Shown piece by piece: positions 1-11,799 of a stretch of DNA of 64,000 nt. Within the stretch, counting starts at the first letter, position 1. Each line of letters opens with the position of its first letter. The notes under the pieces were generated by a model. The model was not told where the DNA came from and searched no databases. It saw only the letters and a list, made by a program, of their open reading frames with translations. Origin of the DNA: Sesamum alatum (Eukaryota > Streptophyta > Magnoliopsida > Lamiales > Pedaliaceae); the NCBI GenBank assembly GCA_034509735.1, contig JACGWO010000007.1, positions 27,866,046-27,930,045 on the forward strand. Reading direction: 5' to 3'. Both the position numbers and the translations under genes were made by a program.

Positions 1-617
1 ACTTGGGGGTATTTTGATAATTTCGGTAAGCTAATGTATTTTGCTCCATCATGCCCCCCATAAAATTAAAATTTAATAATTCAACATAAAAATAGTTAAA
101 ACAATATAGTAAGTTTTATTTCAAGTAAATTCGAACAAATATATAAAAATCAACACGATATTATAATAATAAATTATAATATTCATATAAGAAATATATG
201 CGGAAAAAATATTTCATATATGAAAGCTTAAATAGAAACTATTTAAAAATATAGATGGATGGGAAAAAAATTCCTCTCAAATAAAAAATGTCAATTTTGA
301 TCCCATACTTTATTCTATGAGAGAAAATAATTAAATAGGGTAGCAATTTCCTTATATTATAATTTTAAACAAACACAAAAATGTTAGCAACACACATTAT
401 ATTAACAAATTAAGATATAACTTTTTAAAATTGATATCAACAAAAGTAAACACTGTAAACATAAACATCCAGACATGAAATTATTTAAAATAAATGTATA
501 AGGAAAAAAGACCTATATTTAAAATAAAATTTTCAATTGATTTAATCCTTTTGTTTTTTTTGATAGGAAAACTGGAAATATTATTATTAAAAACAATCAA
601 TGGGAAAAAATAGAGAA
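1..617. other. AT-rich intergenic DNA
   Basis: No reading frame, RNA gene or transposon domain is recognisable. The stretch is strongly AT-rich with short A and T runs. Confidence 0.6.
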
Positions 618-925
618 AATTGGACTTTTGGCCCTACATAATAAAAAGTGTTGTACTTTTGGTCTCATAGCTTATGGGCTTAGCATATTTAATCCTATAT
701 GCTAAAAGATTGTACAATTTGGGATAAAAAATGCTATAATTTTTGGGACTAAATGTGCTATAATTTTTAATCCTATGGGACCAAAAATATTATAACCTTT
801 TATCTAATGGGACCAGATATGCTAAAGCTATAAACTATGGGTTACAAGTGCAACATTCTATATCCCGTGGGATAAAAAAATACAACAATCTTTATCGTGT
901 GAGACCAAAAATATAATTTTTTCAT
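618..925. repeat. Foldback (MITE-like) element
   Basis: The two halves are imperfect inverted copies. The left arm holds a stretch reading GTTGTACTTTTGGTCTCATA followed by a TTAGCATAT motif; the right arm, read on the minus strand, repeats the same order (GTTGCACTTGTAACCCATAG, then TTAGCATAT). The outer arms pair again around TTTTTGGTCTCA. There is no coding capacity. The structure fits a non-autonomous DNA transposon, but no terminal motif or target duplication was fixed. Confidence 0.5.
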
Positions 926-2399
926 AAAAAATATAAAGGGGCATAGGTTAATAGTGCATAATTGCAAACATGGTCACTCGTCCCACGTTAATATTTATTA
1001 GTTTACTTCATCAGGACTAACCACTTTCAGTCAGATAATCGTGGATTCGACTCTTTTCATTTGGTGCATCTGTATTAATAGATAATTAATAAATATTCAT
1101 GCAGTTGACATATAATTTTAGTATAAGAAATATTAATTTTAATTATGCTTAATTATCATAATTAAAAGTAAAAAATCATAACAGATACTAATTAATCATA
1201 ATTACGCAACGATTATTAGCTATTGTTTTTATAAGTGAAACCAAAATATTTGTTATGTTAAATATTTTTTTATCATAGATAAAATCATAATAATATATTG
1301 ATTAACCATTATCTAAACTTAAATTTTTGTGTCTGATTCATTTATTCGTAGTAAATAATAGTAAATAGTATTGATTTAAGTAGCAGTTACTCACAACAAG
1401 ATAAAATCAATTTTTTTTAATGATATTTTGACACATGTTGGTGGGCAGAATTGAAATCATCCAAAAATAAATTTTAATTAAAAACAAAAATTATCATCCC
1501 CTCTTATGATCTTGGATGAACCTGTCCGATCACTATTCATTGACCATGTGTGTTTTTACTGATGAAGGAGTGACTCTTTAACAGTGTAAATTGGGAGTCA
1601 ACGCGGCAGATGGCTAGCCAGACAGAGAGAGTGTAGTAAATAGAGTTAGGTGATAGATTACAAAAAGGTAAGTACAATGTAGCCTCACTTTGACTTTACT
1701 TCTTTTTATACACACACTAGCAGTAAAACTAAAACCCTCCCACTGTAGAAACAAAAGCCACGACCAGGATTTTCATCTTATCTTAGCTGTAAATTTACAA
1801 AAAAATAAAAAATAAAAATTTCTTGATACGACGTTCTCCGTCAATACACGTCGCTTTCTAGCCTGCACGCCGTTTGCTATTCTGCGCGTCGGGAGTCGTG
1901 ATGTGTTGGATGCGCACCCGGGGGGTGGGGTGGGGTTTGGGACCATCAAGTGTCAACATCTGTGGACTTTTGCTTTTAGTTCCCTTTCCTCCTTATTTCT
2001 TCCTTTGTTCCTTCTCCTCAATCTGGACCCTTCATTTATGAGTATTGTTAAGCTGTCCAAAATTGGGAAGACACTTTGCATTGATTGTGAGCTACTACTT
2101 TTTAGGGTTTATCTTTTACTGCAACACATATAAGTTTTTTATTCCAAATTGAATCTTTTTAGTTTTCTTTTTTCTTTTTTTTTTGTTTCCTTCAATTATC
2201 TTCGAAATTTTTATGTATATATATATATATATATTTTTTTTTTTTCAATTTCGGTGTCATGAATGAGTAGTTTAATAGATTGTTTTATGGGATTTAACTT
2301 AGTATTACAGGTGAGTTTTTATTATTTTTAAAATTATTACAATTGTTGGTAAATTCTAACAAATAACATGTACACATCAAAGAAATTGATGTGGACAGC
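926..2399. other. Intergenic DNA, no gene assigned
   Basis: AT-rich apart from a GC-richer patch at about 1840-1940. An open frame of 76 codons at 1903-2133 has no recognisable motif and lies next to T runs and an AT-dinucleotide tract near 2215-2235. I see no supported gene. Confidence 0.5.
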
Positions 2400-2720
2400 A
2401 GAATACTAACCTTATGAATCTTTTGTATGAGTTGAATTGCGAACGCATTTCCTTCCTGACATGCCTTGTTCTACTAATCATACTATAAGTTGAGTTGCTA
2501 CATCAGAGCTTGAATATAATGCGGAAATATTTTCTATTGAGCTACTTGGCTCTCTGATGCAAATCATGGAATACAAGCCAATTTATAGGACCTATTGGAT
2601 AATTCTAGAATGATCAATATTAATTCTAGACACTTGAAAATACAGGAATACTTGAAAACTATAAAAGAAATAAATAAGGAGTTTGAAGGTCCATATAGGT
2701 GCATGTACTTGTATTTCCAT
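2400..2720 (-). other. Possible 3' LTR remnant and polypurine tract of the adjacent copia element
   Basis: Directly downstream (minus strand) of the RNase H domain lies a purine-rich tract, GGGGAGTGA, followed by TGGAAATACAAG. This is the expected arrangement of polypurine tract and LTR start at the end of a copia element. No second LTR copy is in the window, so the length and far end are guesses. Confidence 0.35.
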
Positions 2721-2728
2721 CACTCCCC

Positions 2729-4877
2729 TTAATGCGCTTTATGGACAACTCCAATGAGTTCTCTTAGATAGCAGAACTTGTCTCGGGGAAGCACCTTGGT
2801 AAATATGTCTGCGCGCTGATCTTGAATCTTGCAATAATGCAGCTGAATATCTTCATTTTCAACAGCCTCTCGCACAAAATGATATTTGATTTTTATGTGC
2901 TTAGTTCTTTCATAAAGCACTGGATTCTTTACAATTGAAATTGCTGCCTTGTTATCACAATATAGCACTGTTCCTTTTCCTTGCTTTGCTCCAATATCTT
3001 CAAGAATTCTTCTTAGCCACATTACTTGTGAAGTAGCTTTTCCAGCTGCAATATATTTCAGCTTTCGCAGATGATTGAGCAACAATCTTTTACTTCTTAG
3101 AAAGCCAAGAGCATGTATTTGTGCCAAGCTGAAAAATATAGCCAGATGTACTCTTCCTATCACTCATGCATCCAGCCTAGTTACTGTCGCAATAACCAAT
3201 CAACTCATTTGTTTTTGATGGTTTATATATGAGTCCATAGTCAAGTATGCCTTGCAAGTATCTGAGAATTCTTTTAGCTGCACCAAGATGAATTTGACTT
3301 GGATCTTGATGAACCTTGATAGCACACTTGTTGCGAACATGATATCGGGTCTTGTAGCAGTTAAGTAAAGAAGACTGCCAATCAAGCTTCGATAAGTTGA
3401 GCTTGCGACTTTCTTTGCTCCATCATCTTTCTCTAGCTTTTCATTTGGAGCCATTGGAGTATCCACACTTTTGCAACCTGTCATGCGAAAATTTTCAAGA
3501 ATGCCTTTATATATTTCTTTTGAGAAAGAAAAATCCCTTCTTCCATCTGTATGACTCAATGCCCAGAAAGTAATGTAGCAGTCCGAGATCACTCATCTCA
3601 TAAGTCTTCATCATCTCCTGCTTAAACTTTTGCATCAAGACAGGATTATTTCCTGTAAAAATGAGATATAAACAAGCAATTAAAATGTCGTGACCTTTAT
3701 TTTTCACATACAGAGTACCTTCACTTCTGCTTCTCTCGAAACCACTTCGAATGAAGTAAGTGTCGACTTCTTTGTACCAAGCTTGTGGAGCTTGTTTAAG
3801 CCTGTAAAGAGCTTTCTTGAGTTTGTATACTTTGTCTTCTCCCCCTTTCACCAAGAACCCTTGAGGTTGTTCAACATAAATGTCTTCATCAAGCTTTCCA
3901 TTTAGAAAGGCAGATTTCACATCAAGTTGAAGTATTTGCCATTTCTGTTGAGGTGAAAGGCAATCACAGTCCGAATGGTCTCCATTCTTGCCACGGGTGA
4001 AAAAGTCTTAATGAAGTCAATACCTGATTTTTGTGAAAAACCTCTAGCCACGAGTTGTGCTTTGTACTTCTGCACTTTACCTTCTTGGTTCAATTTGATC
4101 TTCTAGATCCATTTTAGGCTAATGATTGCTCGATCTTTTAGTTTATCCACCAAGACCCAAGTGTTGTTCTTTTCGATCATATGCATTTCTTCTTTCATTG
4201 AATTCGTCCACACTTCTTCTTTTGCAACTTCTTCATAATTTGCAGGTTCTGTCACCATGAATCGACAGGTCCATAAATTTCACTCAAGCTTCTCATTTTC
4301 GGTGGAGATTCTGGTGAAGAAGATTTTGAATTTGCATTTGAAATTTCTCCTCTTGGAGTAGAAGGAGCTGATTCATTTTGGTCATCATTTCCCTCATGGC
4401 TACTTGCTGGTGGAAGATTGAATGAAAGATTCTGCGCTTTCTTTTCTTTTCAATCCCAAGCTGCACTTTCATGAAAAATGACATCTCTACTAACAATCAA
4501 CTTGTTAGTGTTCAAGTTCAAAAGACGATATCCTTTAGTATAAGATGAGTAACCAATGAAGATACATTTCTGACTCTTCTCATCAAACTTTATTCTCTTT
4601 TCAGCAGGAATATGAGCATTGCAAATGCAACCAAAAACTTTAAGGTGACTTACTGTAGGTTTAAGTCCAGTCCATGCTTCATAAGGAGTTTTGTTCCTTA
4701 CTGACTTTGTTGGACATCTGTTGAGGATATAGACTGCTGTATCAGCAGCTACTGCCAAAAAACTTTTTGGAAGTCCCTTTTCATTGATCATGGTTCTTGC
4801 CATCTCACAAATGATCCTATTCTTTCTTTCTGCAACTCCGTTCTGCTGAGGAGAGTAACCTGTTGTGAGTTGTTTCT
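2729..4877 (-). pseudogene. Ty1/copia pol pseudogene (integrase C-terminus, reverse transcriptase, RNase H)
   Basis: Read on the minus strand, the order is integrase, RT, RNase H, which is the copia order. The integrase part (about 4877-4450) has the PQQNGVAERKNR motif and continues through the GCICNAHIPAEKR and FIGYSSYTKGYRLL motifs. RT (3920-3200) shows MKSAFLNGKLDEDIYVEQP, LYRLKQAPQAWY, and the late GSLLYLTATRPDI motif; the catalytic YVDD region reads ACLYLIFTGNN and is damaged. RNase H (3163-2729) shows YIAAGKATSQVMWLRR, CDNKAAISI and ADIFTKVLPRDKF. Several frameshifts separate the pieces, and the linker between integrase and RT is only partly readable. Gag, protease and the integrase N-terminus are missing because another LTR begins at 4877, inside the integrase. 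The element is inactive. Confidence 0.9.
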
Positions 4878-6190
4878 GAAAACCAAGGGTAGGCGTGTGG
4901 ATCGTCCCGGGAGGAGCGCGAATGCGGAAGCGCGGTATGAAATATAATTGCAGAATTTAAAGCATGCTAATACAAAAATTAAAACGACACGTTCAAAGGG
5001 TGTTCCCTTGAACCGCTCGGGCATTTGGTGTATCTCATGACTAAAATAAACAACATACAAAATCATGGAGGCCATAGGGTTGTAGAAATCGAAAACAACA
5101 AAACGTAAAATCTACCCGGTTGTCGTTTTGTCTTCAAACCACTACTTGTGTTGTTCCCCGTTTTGCACCAAGATCTCGAATTGAGACTCTTTAAATCGTA
5201 CATGCAATCCATCCACGTATCTTGATTCCCGTGCTAGCGAAAAATCAAGTGTATATAATTTAGAGAGGATGGATCGACCAAACGTTATGAATTAACATGA
5301 TCAATCCTCCTTAGGTTCAATTGTATATAAACAAACGAACCAAAACAATTTTTCTTGGGAGAAGGGGAGTGGTCGAGAAAGAGAGGGAGAGGAGTGTGTG
5401 TGTGTGTGTATTAAATTTTCATCATCTTTGTCTAAAGTGAATTCCTAGGAGTATTTTATAGAGGAGAATCCCATTCCTCTCAAACTCCAACTTTAGAACT
5501 TTACTTTGACTAGGATTTTGACCTAGTCAAAGTCCTAGTCAAACTAGGCCTTGAATTGATCAAATCAATCCTAGCCATTCATCTCTCCCTTTAATCTCAA
5601 CCATCCATTTAATGGAATATTTAGATCCTATTTAAATAATCCATGAGGCCATAAATAAATAATATTTATTTTAATCCCATGTAATTAATTCCAATAAATC
5701 CAATTTATTAGTTTAGTTAAATTCCTTTTAATCTAATTTAAAGGAATCAACATCCCATGAAAAACTAGAATCGATTAAATTCAATTTAATTTTTCCACCT
5801 CTCCAAATCTAATTTCTAAATTAAATACCTTATATGTGCGGATTGTGTGTGACTCTTTTAGGTTCACCTTCAGCTACACTTGGTCGAACCCCCAATCATC
5901 CTATGACAGGAATCCGTCCGTTACCATGGGTGGCCGTCTAGCAACGGTCCATGGCACTAGAGACTAGGTGAATATGTGGTGTGAATATTTAGGCTCTACA
6001 GTACATTCATCCTTCCATCTACGGTCTCACCACTTAGGGTCTAACGCACGGAAAAGTAGGTACCCATCTTGGACCTAAGTGTTGGTTCGTCCTCACTAAA
6101 CGTCGTCGGGATCCCTCCTTTCTGTTCAGTTACTGTGGCCATAGATTCAGGGACGAGTCTCAGAGTATAGTGAGTCCCAGTCTTGATATA
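4877..6190 (-). mobile_element. Truncated LTR of the LTR-A family, inserted in the copia integrase
   Basis: This is a minus-strand relative of the LTRs at 43195-45164 and 51751-53742. The shared blocks come in the expected reverse order: the terminal CGATCCACACGCCTACCC stretch, the GCGCTTCCGCATTCGCGCT stretch, the CACCCTTTGAACG motif, a TG-dinucleotide run near 5397, and a block around CCATGGGTGGCC near 5925. The LTR terminus abuts the integrase frame at 4877, so it inserted into the older copia element. Similarity fades after about 6190 and the LTR start was not found; the other end may have been removed by the gypsy sequence that follows. Confidence 0.75.
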
Positions 6191-6309
6191 ATAAGTTTGG
6201 ATTTAGATGCTTGAGTCAAATCCACTACGATAGGAAAACAGGGATTTGTTACGGCTATCCTAATGAATTCCCGAGTGGAATACTTGGTTATGGAATTAAC
6301 CCTTAGTGA

Positions 6310-6569
6310 TCCATGATAAACATAACGATTGGTGCGACGAACCCCCTTGAATTGGACTTTTCATCTATAATCTCGTCTCAGTTGTTTTACTTTTGCTTTT
6401 GTTAATTTAGTTCATTTATAATTAGTACTTAGCTTCAAACCCCCCTTTTTTTGGTTACTACATCTAGATCGAGAAAGTAATCGATAATTCCCTTGGGATT
6501 CGACCTGGTTCCACGACTGCTACAGTTTAGAATCAGTTTTTTATATTTGACGGCTTCGACAACCGATCA
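6310..6569 (+). mobile_element. 3' end of a Ty3/gypsy (Athila/Tat-like) LTR
   Basis: The stretch ends in ...CAACCGATCA, immediately followed by a spacer and a gypsy primer-binding site, so it is the U5 end of a 5' LTR. The upstream part of the LTR is missing and the left boundary is approximate. No partner LTR is present in the window; it may be in or beyond the assembly gap, or lost. Confidence 0.6.
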
Positions 6570-6574
6570 AATTT

Positions 6575-6590
6575 TGGCGCCGTTGTGGGG
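6575..6590 (+). promoter_or_regulatory. Primer-binding site of the gypsy element
   Basis: TGGCGCCGTTGTGGGG starts five bases after the LTR end. It matches the TGGCGCCGTTGCCGGGG-type PBS known from Athila/Tat elements except in the CCG/TGT portion. It fixes the direction of the element as plus strand. Confidence 0.8.
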
Positions 6591-6816
6591 GAATTATTTT
6601 AATTTTCTTGATCTTGTTGTGCTCATCCTAATTTGTTGGTCTCTTTGCTTTTTATGTTGCGTTCTTCTCGAACAGGTGAATTACAGTTCGACCCAAAAAT
6701 CGAGAAAGACAACGCGTCGACTTAGGAAAGAGACCCGGCAAAAGAGGACTGGGGCGAGACTCGAAGCAGAATCAATTCTTGGAGGAGAATCTACTTGTGA
6801 CGAACCTGAGATCGAG

Positions 6817-8133
6817 ATGGCGGTTAATAACCGGAGAACCATAAAGGAGATTAATGCACCAAATCCTGATCAACAACCTTTGTGCATTCCTTTTCATGAT
6901 GATGATGCTGATTTTGAGTTAAAATCCGGACTAATCCACTTGCTTCCTTCTTTTTCATGGTCTTGCAGGAGAAGACCCGCACAAGCACTTGAAAGAATTC
7001 CATGTGGTATGCTCAGGAATGAAACCCCACGGAGTCACAGCTGAACAAGTGAGACTGAGAGCTTTTCCGTTCTCGCTGAAGGACAAGGCTAAAGATTGGC
7101 TGTACTATCTTCCCTCAGCATCCATTCAGACATGGGCAGACATGCAATCACAGTTCTTGCAAAAATTCTTTCCAGCGTCTAAAGCTACTCATATTAGGAA
7201 GGAAATTTGCGGAATTAGACAGTTGAATGGCGAGTCCTTGTATGAATATTGGGAGAGATTCAAGGAACTTGTTGCGAGTTTCCCCAACCATCAGATTACC
7301 GAACCACTCCTTATTCAATACTTTTACGAAGGGCTTTCTGGGAATGATGGAGGGATGGTGGATGCTGCAAGCGGTGGAGCCCTAGTTGACAAAACCCCAG
7401 ACGAGGCACGCCGTTTAATCTCTACCATGGCGGAAACGTATTGGCAATTTGGCTACCACACGGGGGGAGGCGTCCCCAAGGTTAATGAGGTAAGCACCAA
7501 CGAATTACCAGGGAAACTCTCTGAACTAACTATTCTTGTACAACAAATGGCTGCAGGAAAGGTTCAAGAGGCAATGGTTTGTGGGATATGCTCGGGGCAT
7601 GGGCATCTGACCGACGCATGCCCGTCGTTGCAATAAGGAGTGTTGCCAGAAGTGAATGCCGTTGGAGGATTTCCCGGAAAACCCCAACGGAAAATATGAT
7701 CCTTACTCCAATTTCTACAACTGGGGTGGAAAGACCATCCAAACTTCAGCTATAGGAGTCATGAGGAGCAACCAAGGCAACAACCACAATTCTTCAACCG
7801 ACTTCTGTTGGCACCTACACAAGCCCCACCTCAAGCATCAAATTCCGGCATGAGTTTAGAGATATCGTCAAATCCCTAGCTATTTCTACTCAGCAGTTTC
7901 AAGAAAAAGCAGAGGTCAGCTTTCAACACTTGGGGAATCAAGTTACACAGTTAGCGACATCGGTCAGTAGGTTGGAAGCTCAAGCATCCGGAAAGCTCCC
8001 ATCACAAACAGAGACAAATCCAAAGGCGAATGTTAGTGCGATAACACTCCGGAGTGGTAAAGAGCTTGAACCAATTGAACCAGCATCAAAGAAAGCTAAA
8101 AGGGATGAGGAGACGATTGAAGACATCGGAGGA
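6817..8133 (+). pseudogene. gag: Gypsy (Athila/Tat-like) gag pseudogene
   Basis: A plausible start is the ATG at 6817, in the MAVNNRRTIKE segment. The retrotransposon gag domain follows, with FELKSGLIHLLPSF, then GEDPHKHLKEFHVVCS, LRAFPFSLKDKAKDWLYYLP, FFPASKATHIRKEICGIRQ and GESLYEYWERFKEL. A CCHC zinc knuckle, CGICSGHGHLTDAC, is at about 7580-7621. Breaks: one extra T in the run near 6950 shifts the frame inside LLPSF; a TAA stop at 7634-7636 follows the knuckle; another shift lies near 7696. The gag-pol linker (LATSVSRLEAQ, SAITLRSGKEL) is readable from about 7930 until the N gap. Gag packages element RNA; this copy is not functional. Confidence 0.9.
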
Positions 8134-8633
8134 NNNNNNNNNNNNNNNNNNNNNNNNNNNNNNNNNNNNNNNNNNNNNNNNNNNNNNNNNNNNNNNNNNN
8201 NNNNNNNNNNNNNNNNNNNNNNNNNNNNNNNNNNNNNNNNNNNNNNNNNNNNNNNNNNNNNNNNNNNNNNNNNNNNNNNNNNNNNNNNNNNNNNNNNNNN
8301 NNNNNNNNNNNNNNNNNNNNNNNNNNNNNNNNNNNNNNNNNNNNNNNNNNNNNNNNNNNNNNNNNNNNNNNNNNNNNNNNNNNNNNNNNNNNNNNNNNNN
8401 NNNNNNNNNNNNNNNNNNNNNNNNNNNNNNNNNNNNNNNNNNNNNNNNNNNNNNNNNNNNNNNNNNNNNNNNNNNNNNNNNNNNNNNNNNNNNNNNNNNN
8501 NNNNNNNNNNNNNNNNNNNNNNNNNNNNNNNNNNNNNNNNNNNNNNNNNNNNNNNNNNNNNNNNNNNNNNNNNNNNNNNNNNNNNNNNNNNNNNNNNNNN
8601 NNNNNNNNNNNNNNNNNNNNNNNNNNNNNNNNN
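8134..8633. other. Assembly gap of 500 N
   Basis: Exactly 500 unknown bases, a conventional placeholder for a gap of unknown size. Gypsy gag lies to the left and a CACTA transposase to the right, so the gypsy pol and the left end of the CACTA element may be hidden here. Confidence 0.95.
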
Positions 8634-9099
8634 TTAATGCAAGGAAGGATCTCATGATCATATATGCAACCGGCCGGAGCTAGAGGTGGATGAAAGGAGA
8701 CCGAACGTGATGCCCAAAGCAGTATATACACTAACGAAGGATCAAAAGACGAAGATATATGAGTGGATTCGTTGTCTTAGTTTCCTGATGGGTATGCCTC
8801 TAACATGGCCCGTTGTGTCGACATGAAGGAGTTAAGGATGCACGGCATGAAGAGTCATAATTGCCATGTATTTATGTAGAAGTTGATACCGGTTGCCTTC
8901 CGTGAAATGCTTCCAGAGCACGTGTTGGGGGGGCTTGCTTGAAGTGAGCCTTCTATTCCAGATCTTATGCTCAACAACACTAGATGTGGCCAAAGTAAAA
9001 AAATTGGAAGATAGTGTAGCCGTCATCCTGTGCAACCTCGAGAAAATATTTCCACCATCTTTTTTCGACTCAATGGAGCATCTAATTGTTCACCTTTAA
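8634..9099 (+). pseudogene. CACTA TNP2 transposase, C-terminal DUF4218 domain (broken)
   Basis: Translation across frameshifts gives the DUF4218 signature found in plant En/Spm TNP2 proteins: LTKDQKTKIYEWIRCL, DGYASNMARCVDMK, MHGMKSHNCHVFMQ, PVAFREMLPEHV, EVSLLFQILCSTTLDV, LCNLEKIFPPSFFDSMEHL, then a stop at 9097-9099. The usual continuation (HLPYEA...) is lost. At least three frame changes are needed and a TAG interrupts near the FMQ motif. TNP2 is the transposase that acts on CACTA ends; the catalytic part would lie upstream, in the gap or missing. Confidence 0.85.
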
Positions 9100-9364
9100 A
9101 ATGAGGCACGCGTTGAGAATACAGCTGGTCGTTGATCATGGAGCAGGGACATCGCGCTCGCCAGACAGTGAATCCAATGATGAAGATGGTTTTGACGAGG
9201 CTGAATCCGATGAAGACTTATTGAATTTTTTGAAACTTTCCTGTCATTTTTTTTGTAACCTTATTGTAAAAATTGTATTAGATATTTGTATTTTTATTAT
9301 TTTAAGAAATATGAATAAATTTTAAAAATTGGAAACGAAAATTATACTACGAACGTTCTAATAC

Positions 9365-9735
9365 AGGTACAACTTTTTGAATAGGCGCCAAACAAAGAAA
9401 AATTGGGGAAATTTGAATTAGGAACCGTCCAAATTTTCCTACCACCGTTCCTATTTATAGGTACAATTTTTCGAATATGGTGCTAACTTAAAAAAAAGAT
9501 TGACGAAATTTGATTGGGAACCGTCGGTGAAAACCTAAGACCGTTCCTAATCTAGGTACAATTTTTCAATTGGCGCCTACTAAAGAATTGGCTCCAAGCT
9601 TGAATTAGGAACAGTCATACCAATTGGTAGACCGTTCCAAAGTGAGGTCCAATGTTTTATTTGGCGTCCAATGAAAAATTTGTGGGAAATCAACTTTTGG
9701 AGCGGTCTTTTTATAGCCGACCGTTCCTAGAGAAA
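9365..9735. repeat. Four tandem units of about 93 bp inside the CACTA element
   Basis: Units begin at 9365, 9459, 9554 and 9645 (spacing 94, 95 and 91 bases), each starting AGGTACAAnTTTT or a close variant. Each carries a GGCGCC-like motif soon after, then GGAACCGTC, then ACCGTTCC near its end. The ACCGTTCC/GGAACGGT octamer is the same as in the right subterminal region. Such repeats are normally transposase-binding sites near the ends of CACTA elements; here they sit between two genes. Confidence 0.75.
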
Positions 9736-10071
9736 TTGGCTAAGAACCGTTCCTAAGGCAATTAAAGACCGTTCCAAATTGGGTTACTATAATGAGTATT
9801 TTGCCTAATTTGGATGAGATCTCAACATCCGTGAGCCGGATTGACACCATTTTTAAACACATACAGATTATGAATATGATTCATATCTAACGGTCTAATT
9901 TTCAATTAGCAACCCAGATTGAAGGATGCAACTGTTCTTATTACGATGAATACTGACCAGATACGATATCTCGATATCCGCACACTAAATTTTTCCAAAA
10001 TTATATTTAATGTATTATTTTGTGTGGTACATCATATCTAACGGTCTGATTAGAATTTTGACAGGCTGATT

Positions 10072-11612
10072 ATGCAGTGGTCGTGGTCATGCCGTGGCCG
10101 CGGTTGCGGGTCACCGGCCATACCGCCAGTCGGTGTTGCTTCCCAGGGTGGAGAAGCAGTGTTCCGACCACCACCACCGGCAGAGCAGACACCTGCACCA
10201 CCTGCATCACCTGCGCTGGATCTGCAGCCCGGTCCGTCTACCACTGCACCCGTCGAGGAGGGTGCCGGACCATCCACTCCCACACCGGCCGTAGATCTAG
10301 CCCGTCCATGGGCTGCCCTACCACTCCGCCACCATTCGCGTGCCAGTATATCACACTCGCCGACGCGAGGTATATGTATATATTTTTTTAAATTTTTCTA
10401 TAATTTAAATTATTATTTTTATGTCAAACTAATTATTATATAATTTCAGGATAGATCGAAAGATACACGAGCCCACCACACGCGGTGGTGCGAGGACACT
10501 ATCCCCACCCTTGGGGTTGTTTGCGCCAAGTGCCGCCAAAGCACCAACATTTCTGGTTTGAGAGCTTGAAGGTCAGTTAAATGGTATTAATTAAATTTTT
10601 ATGTTAAATTTTTTAACAGTCTGAGTATATATTTCCTTTTTTTTTTTTTTAATACAGATGACGTACTGGTGGGACTGCGATGACGAGTCCATGTTCAAGA
10701 TCTTCCACATCTGGGCGGGGAAGTTCCTCCGCAAGAAGTTCTTCCTCGCCAGACAGTCTCTGGTGAAGCCTCTTTGCCTGGCGAACGAAATCTGGCGGCA
10801 AGTCCTACTATACTAGGACAACCCGGAGTTCAAGGAAGAGTGCGCCAAGAACGAGGCTAACCGGTCCGTCAACCCAGCCGCATCCGCCACTGTGTACTGC
10901 GGGGGTTCTGCCTCCGTCGGTATGCACAAACGGAAGATGGTAAGATATTTAATTTTATTTAAAGTATTTATTATTATTAAATTATAAATGTAATAACTTT
11001 TTCTCATTTCTTTTTACAGGAGGAGCAGCTCGGCGGCCAGTGAAGCAAATGGAGTTATTCTCCAGATGCTACAAGAAGAAGGACGACGACGGTTGGAGCG
11101 GCCGAGGGCAGCGGAGGTAGCGGTAAGTTGGAAATTAAATTTTCTAATTTATTTTTTTAATGTTTGAAAATAACAATAATAATAATTTACTATTTTTGCA
11201 GGAGATGTTCCAGAAGTTGCTGGAGGATCACCAGTCTCAGGCCACGGCCAATACTGGGGATTGTTCGACCAAATCAGAGGGCTAGATGGCGCAGAACGAG
11301 CAGGAGTTGTGACTGGTTGCAGTCGGGGGCAAGAACAAGGGTCGGGTATTCGATCTTGGTTCTGAGGCCCACGGTCTCAGCCAGACCGTTACGTCACCAT
11401 CACCACCGCCACGGCCATCGCCACCGCCACTGCCACCGCCAGCGTCAAACTTAGAGGATCGCATGGTCTGGTTGGAAGAGATGATGATGGATATGATGGG
11501 TATGATGAAGACCCTACAGACCAAGAACTCCGCTGCCGGCCCGTCACGGGCTCCTAGAGGCCCCCCCCCAGACGTTGATGATATAGACCAGGACGAGGGG
11601 GACGGGGAGTAG
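10072..11612 (+). pseudogene. CACTA second gene, Transposase_24 (Ptta/En/Spm) type, five putative exons
   Basis: Likely exons are 10072-10369 (donor GAG|GTATAT), 10450-10571, 10658-10939 (acceptor TACAG|ATG, donor ATG|GTAAGA), 11020-11122 (donor GCG|GTAAGT) and 11202-11612. Exon 1 is proline-rich. Exon 3 holds the Transposase_24 hallmark: WWDCDDESMFKIFHIWAGK, a KNEANRSVNP motif and a GGSASVGMHKRKM motif, known from plant Ptta/En/Spm proteins. The last exon has VGGKNKGRVFDLGSEA, a proline run, a methionine-rich coiled-coil-like stretch and an acidic end, with stop TAG at 11610-11612. Exon 2 has an in-frame TGA and exons 4-5 also carry stops, so the gene is decayed. The conserved splice sites support the model; the exact start is uncertain. 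Confidence 0.75.
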
Positions 11613-11799
11613 ATTTAGGACTTTTTTTATTTTATTTTTGTTATTAAATTGGATAATATTTTTTATTTAATATAATTTTTATTTCTAAATTATGCATTTT
11701 TCATATTTAAATAATAATTATAAAACTAAATTAAAAAATATTATTAATAATTTAATATATATTTTAATGATAATAATTATTACTATAAAAATTAATAAT

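Noticed and set aside
1903..2133. Plus-strand frame of 76 codons in a GC-richer patch
   Set aside because: No motif, no splice or promoter support, and it ends in low-complexity T-rich DNA.
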